Source: an uncultured Selenomonadaceae bacterium (GTDB lineage: Bacteria > Bacillota > Negativicutes > Selenomonadales > Selenomonadaceae). Taken from it: a stretch of 7,558 nt of DNA. The stretch is taken from the NCBI GenBank assembly GCA_902782705.1, contig CACZOL010000053.1, positions 1 to 7,558 of the forward strand, in the 5' to 3' direction. Below the pieces are notes generated by a model. That model had not been told where the DNA came from and did not search any database. It saw only the letters and a program-made list of their open reading frames with translations. The translations under genes were made by a program, and so were the position numbers. Positions 5,610 through 7,558 of this stretch are shown here, one piece after another (the first letter of the stretch is position 1; each line of letters starts with the position of its first letter).

Positions 5610-6166
5610 CAGACCTCCATGATCTCCTTTTCCTTGCCCGCCTTTATCGTATCGACCATCTTTACATATTTGTCGATAAGCTTCTGCATATCGTCCTGAC
5701 CCTTTTTCGACTCGTCCTCCGCGATCTCCTTGCTTTTTTCAAGCTTCTTGATCGCTTCGTTCGCGTCGCGGCGCAGATTGCGAAGTGCGACCTTCGCCTC
5801 TTCCGCCTTCTTGTTTACCGTCTTTTTCAATTCCTCACGACGCTCTTTCGTCAGCTGCGGAATGGTCAGACGAATCGCGGTACCGTCGGAATTTGGCGTA
5901 AGGCCAAGGTCGGATTTCAAGATCGCTTTTTCAAGCTCTTTCATCAGCGTCTTTTCCCACGGCTGAATCACGATCATGCGCGGCTCGGGAACGGATACCT
6001 TCGCCACCTGATTCACCGGCGTCGGCGTTCCGTAATAATCCACCATCACTTTATCAAGAAGCGAGGGCGTCGCCCGACCTGCGCGCAGGGAAGCGAATTC
6101 GCGCTTCAAGGCTTCCATCGTCTTCTGCATTTTTTCTTCGCGGGATTCCAAAATCTCCTTAACCAT
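5609..6166 (-). CDS. frr: Ribosome recycling factor
   Basis: RRF, with EF-G, splits post-termination ribosomes so that subunits can be reused. The 185-residue protein is exactly the family length. Domain I, a three-helix bundle, is formed by about 1-30 and 105-185; domain II, a beta barrel, by about 31-104. Recognisable stretches are SLRAGRATPSLLDKV (26-40), PEPRMIVIQPW (60-70), LGLTPNSDGTAIRL (87-100) and RNLRRDAN (129-136, including the conserved Arg132). The frame is open 21 codons further upstream (6229), but that extension lies within pyrH and is not family-like. The ATG at 6166 has GGAGG (6179-6175) 8 bases ahead. It overlaps the pyrH stop by 8 bases (ATGGTTAA), indicating translational coupling. 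Confidence 0.98.
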   Translation of the reverse strand: MVKEILESREEKMQKTMEALKREFASLRAGRATPSLLDKVMVDYYGTPTPVNQVAKVSVPEPRMIVIQPWEKTLMKELEKAILKSDLGLTPNSDGTAIRLTIPQLTKERREELKKTVNKKAEEAKVALRNLRRDANEAIKKLEKSKEIAEDESKKGQDDMQKLIDKYVKMVDTIKAGKEKEIMEV

Positions 6167-6890
6167 TTCTCTGCCCTCCGACCGTCGTGCCGATATTTTC
6201 GCCGCGCGCCGCGCGGACAAGATTCTCATGTTCGTCGATATTGAATACCACGATGGGAATATTGTTGTCCATGCAAAGGCTTGTCGCCGTAGAATCCATG
6301 ACCTGAAGGCCTCGCTGCAGAACCTCGATATATGCGAGCTTGTCGAACTTCTTTGCGTTCGGATTCTTGTTCGGATCGGAATCGTAAACGCCGTCCGTAT
6401 TCTTCTTGCCCATCAGGATCACGTCGGCCTCGATTTCCGCCGCACGCAGCGCCGCCGTCGTATCCGTCGAGAAATACGGATTGCCGGTGCCCGCCGCAAA
6501 AATCACGACGCGGCCTTTCTCCATATGCCGGATTGCCTTGCGGCGAATATACGGCTCGGCCACCTGCCTCATATCAATAGCGCTCTGGACTCTGGACACC
6601 ACGCCGCGCTTTTCCAAAGCGTCCTGAAGCGCGAGGCTGTTCATCACCGTCGCCAGCATGCCCATATAATCCGCCGTCGCGCGATCCATGCCTTTTGCGC
6701 TTCCCGCCAGTCCGCGCCAAATATTGCCGCCGCCAACGACAATCGCACAATCGATACCTTCCGCATGAACTGCTTGAATTTGCGCCGCGATATCCTCGAC
6801 AACCTCCGGATTAATGCCAAATCCCTGATCTCCTGCCAAAGATTCGCCAGAAAGTTTCAAGACCACACGTTTATACTTTTTCGTACTCAA
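6159..6890 (-). CDS. pyrH: UMP kinase (uridylate kinase)
   Basis: PyrH phosphorylates UMP to UDP with ATP, feeding pyrimidine nucleotide and UDP-sugar pools; it is a hexamer of the amino-acid-kinase fold, unrelated to eukaryotic UMP/CMP kinases. The 243-residue protein shows LKLSGES (11-17, with the conserved Lys12), VVGGGNIWRG (51-60), the UMP-binding GTGNPYFSTDT (134-144) and NTDGVYDSDP (164-173) near the ATP site. The start is TTG at 6890, with AGGAGG (6903-6898) 7 bases ahead; the ATG at 6910 is out of frame. Its order after tsf and before frr is conserved widely in bacteria. A likely promoter lies 35-63 bases upstream, so it appears to open a transcription unit separate from tsf. Confidence 0.98.
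   Translation of the reverse strand: MSTKKYKRVVLKLSGESLAGDQGFGINPEVVEDIAAQIQAVHAEGIDCAIVVGGGNIWRGLAGSAKGMDRATADYMGMLATVMNSLALQDALEKRGVVSRVQSAIDMRQVAEPYIRRKAIRHMEKGRVVIFAAGTGNPYFSTDTTAALRAAEIEADVILMGKKNTDGVYDSDPNKNPNAKKFDKLAYIEVLQRGLQVMDSTATSLCMDNNIPIVVFNIDEHENLVRAARGENIGTTVGGQRNG
6175..6179 (-). promoter_or_regulatory. Ribosome binding site of frr inside pyrH
   Basis: GGAGG within the final pyrH codons, 8 bases ahead of the ATG at 6166, decides against the longer open frame from 6229. Confidence 0.75.
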
Positions 6891-6897
6891 CAGCAGC

Positions 6898-6903
6898 CCT
6901 CCT
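6898..6903 (-). promoter_or_regulatory. Ribosome binding site of pyrH
   Basis: AGGAGG lies 7 bases ahead of the TTG at 6890 and supports this start; the only nearby ATG (6910) is out of frame. Confidence 0.75.
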
Positions 6904-6924
6904 GTTCCATGCTCATTCTATATT

Positions 6925-6953
6925 ATTATATATCGTTTTCTGGAAATTGGAAA
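6925..6953 (-). promoter_or_regulatory. Candidate sigma-70 type promoter for pyrH
   Basis: On the minus strand a perfect -10 TATAAT (6930-6925) lies 17 bases downstream of TTTCCA (6953-6948), which matches 4 of 6 positions of the -35 consensus. The region between is AT rich, unlike its surroundings. Transcription would start near 6918, giving a leader of about 28 bases that contains the ribosome binding site. The tsf terminator upstream makes a new promoter here necessary. Confidence 0.6.
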
Positions 6954-6969
6954 CAAATAATTTCCAATT
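6945..6969. repeat. 9-bp inverted repeat overlapping the pyrH -35 box
   Basis: AATTGGAAA (6945-6953), 7 bases, TTTCCAATT (6961-6969) form a perfect inverted repeat. One arm contains the proposed -35 hexamer and the other touches the edge of the large palindromic element. It could be an operator for a dimeric regulator. No T run follows on either strand, so it is not a terminator. Confidence 0.5.
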
Positions 6970-7134
6970 AAGGAAACAATGAATAAGTCAATTTATGACC
7001 TTGTCGAGGGATTTTTGCGACTGTCTAGGAAAGGCCCTCGAAGTCGTAGCATTGCTACGTCGAGAGGGCATTGACAACGACAGTCGGAAAAAGAACCGAC
7101 AAGGGCGAAAGGGACTTGTTCAGTGTTTCCTTAA
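6968..7134. repeat. 167-bp nested palindromic intergenic element (MITE-like or structured RNA)
   Basis: The ends form 22-base inverted repeats (6968-6989 and 7113-7134) that agree at 20 of 22 positions, start and end in TTAA, and contain GGAAACA. Inside, further complementary pairs are nested in order. CTTGTCG (7000-7006) pairs with CGACAAG (7097-7103). TTTTT-x-CGACTGTC (7012-7025) pairs with GACAGTCG-x-AAAAA (7079-7092). GCCCTC (7034-7039) pairs with GAGGGC (7064-7069), and CGTAGC-ATT-GCTACG (7045-7059) forms the tip. The whole can fold into one long interrupted hairpin. There is no convincing open frame. It lies between the tsf terminator and the pyrH promoter, a usual landing place for non-autonomous mobile repeats. 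Confidence 0.75.
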
Positions 7135-7150
7135 GACAGCGTACGATTTG

Positions 7151-7184
7151 AAAAAAGAGAACACGAACTTTTTTCGTGTTCTCT
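7151..7184 (-). terminator. Intrinsic terminator of tsf
   Basis: On the minus strand AGAGAACACGAA (7184-7173), a 5-base loop and TTCGTGTTCTCT (7167-7156) form a perfect 12-bp stem. The T run at 7156-7151 follows at once. It begins 8 bases after the tsf stop codon. The opposite strand lacks a T run after the stem, so it works in one direction only. Confidence 0.92.
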
Positions 7185-7192
7185 CCTCGCCA

Positions 7193-7558
7193 TTATTTAA
7201 TCTGCGCAGCGACCTCCGCCGCGAAATCTTCCTGTTTCTTTTCGATGCCTTCGCCGAGCTGGAAGCGTGCGAACTGCTTCACGACGACGCTGCCGAGAAC
7301 CTTCGCCACCGTCTGCTCCGGATCCTTGACGAAAGGCTGCTCCACCAGGCAAGCCTCTTTGTAAAAATTCTTCTGGAGACGTCCGTCGACCATCTTTGCG
7401 ATAATCGCCTCGGGACGACGCTTGCCTTCGGGCAGTGCGTTGTTTTCCTCGATTGCCTGCTTCGTCAGCACTTCACGCTCATGCTCAAGAGCCGCGGGAT
7501 CGAGACCGGAACGGTCGACGCAGGACGGATTTGCCGCCGCGATCTGCATCGCGATATC
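7193..7558 (-). CDS. tsf: Elongation factor Ts, C-terminal part (5' end outside the window)
   Basis: EF-Ts is the guanine nucleotide exchange factor that regenerates EF-Tu-GTP. The 121 residues in the window begin DIAMQIAAANP, the conserved core segment after the N-terminal TDFV region of the family. They continue with the helical core (HEREVLTKQAIEE), GRLQKNFYKEACLVEQPFVKD, the segment following the coiled-coil position in long forms, and VVVKQFARFQLGEGIEKK near the end. The stretch between these is short, which suggests the compact EF-Ts form of about 215-220 residues without the long coiled-coil domain. The gene ends in TAA and is closed by the terminator 8 bases downstream. rpsB normally precedes it, beyond the window. 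Confidence 0.96.
   Translation of the reverse strand, partial: DIAMQIAAANPSCVDRSGLDPAALEHEREVLTKQAIEENNALPEGKRRPEAIIAKMVDGRLQKNFYKEACLVEQPFVKDPEQTVAKVLGSVVVKQFARFQLGEGIEKKQEDFAAEVAAQIK

Noticed and set aside
6167..6229. 21-residue extension of ribosome recycling factor
   Set aside because: It lies within the pyrH coding sequence, has an Arg-rich sequence unlike RRF, and the internal ATG gives exactly 185 residues with a good ribosome binding site.
6986..6991. TTGACT on the minus strand as a -35 box for pyrH
   Set aside because: At 17 bases downstream the sequence is ATTGGA, not a -10 box; the TATAAT at 6930-6925 fits TTTCCA instead.

Overview
The window carries a dense, single-direction block of housekeeping genes, all on the minus strand. 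In transcription order (right to left) it reads: tsf (3' part), terminator, intergenic palindromic element, pyrH, frr, a small PASTA-like gene, a small 2[4Fe-4S] ferredoxin gene, a structured leader with terminator, uppS, cdsA, dxr, rseP, ispG, and proS (first 24 codons). Translation elongation/ribosome recycling followed by UppS-CdsA-Dxr-RseP-IspG-ProS is a known Firmicutes gene order. The small PASTA-like and ferredoxin genes between frr and uppS, the GC-rich codon use and the strong AGGAGG-type ribosome binding sites point to a Negativicutes (Selenomonas-like) diderm Firmicute. That placement is from gene order and protein style only, with moderate confidence.

Layout. 7558-7193 is the EF-Ts C-terminal part, closed by a strong intrinsic terminator (7184-7151). 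The roughly 300-base gap 6891-7192 holds that terminator, a 167-bp nested palindrome (6968-7134), a 9-bp inverted repeat and a likely promoter for pyrH. pyrH, frr, the PASTA-like gene and the ferredoxin gene are packed with overlaps or gaps of a few bases. The 148-base gap between the ferredoxin gene and uppS (5069-5216) is the second non-coding hot spot: a predicted three-way-junction RNA, then an intrinsic terminator ending just 15 bases before the uppS ribosome binding site. This looks like a leader controlling the downstream genes. uppS, cdsA, dxr, rseP, ispG and proS then follow with spacers of 0-66 bases.

How the genes fit together. Dxr (second enzyme) and IspG (sixth enzyme) belong to the MEP isoprenoid pathway. 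UppS turns isoprenoid precursors into the undecaprenyl carrier lipid for cell-wall synthesis. CdsA makes CDP-diacylglycerol for phospholipids, and RseP is the site-2 protease of envelope stress signalling. PyrH, Frr, EF-Ts and ProS serve UMP phosphorylation and translation. The ferredoxin could supply electrons to the [4Fe-4S] enzyme IspG, although this is inference.

The protein-coding content is conventional. The less expected content is intergenic: three spacers share sequence pieces that suggest a dispersed palindromic repeat family, and one of these repeats sits in what looks like an attenuator ahead of uppS. Four of the ten start codons are not ATG: TTG for pyrH, cdsA and proS, and GTG for dxr.
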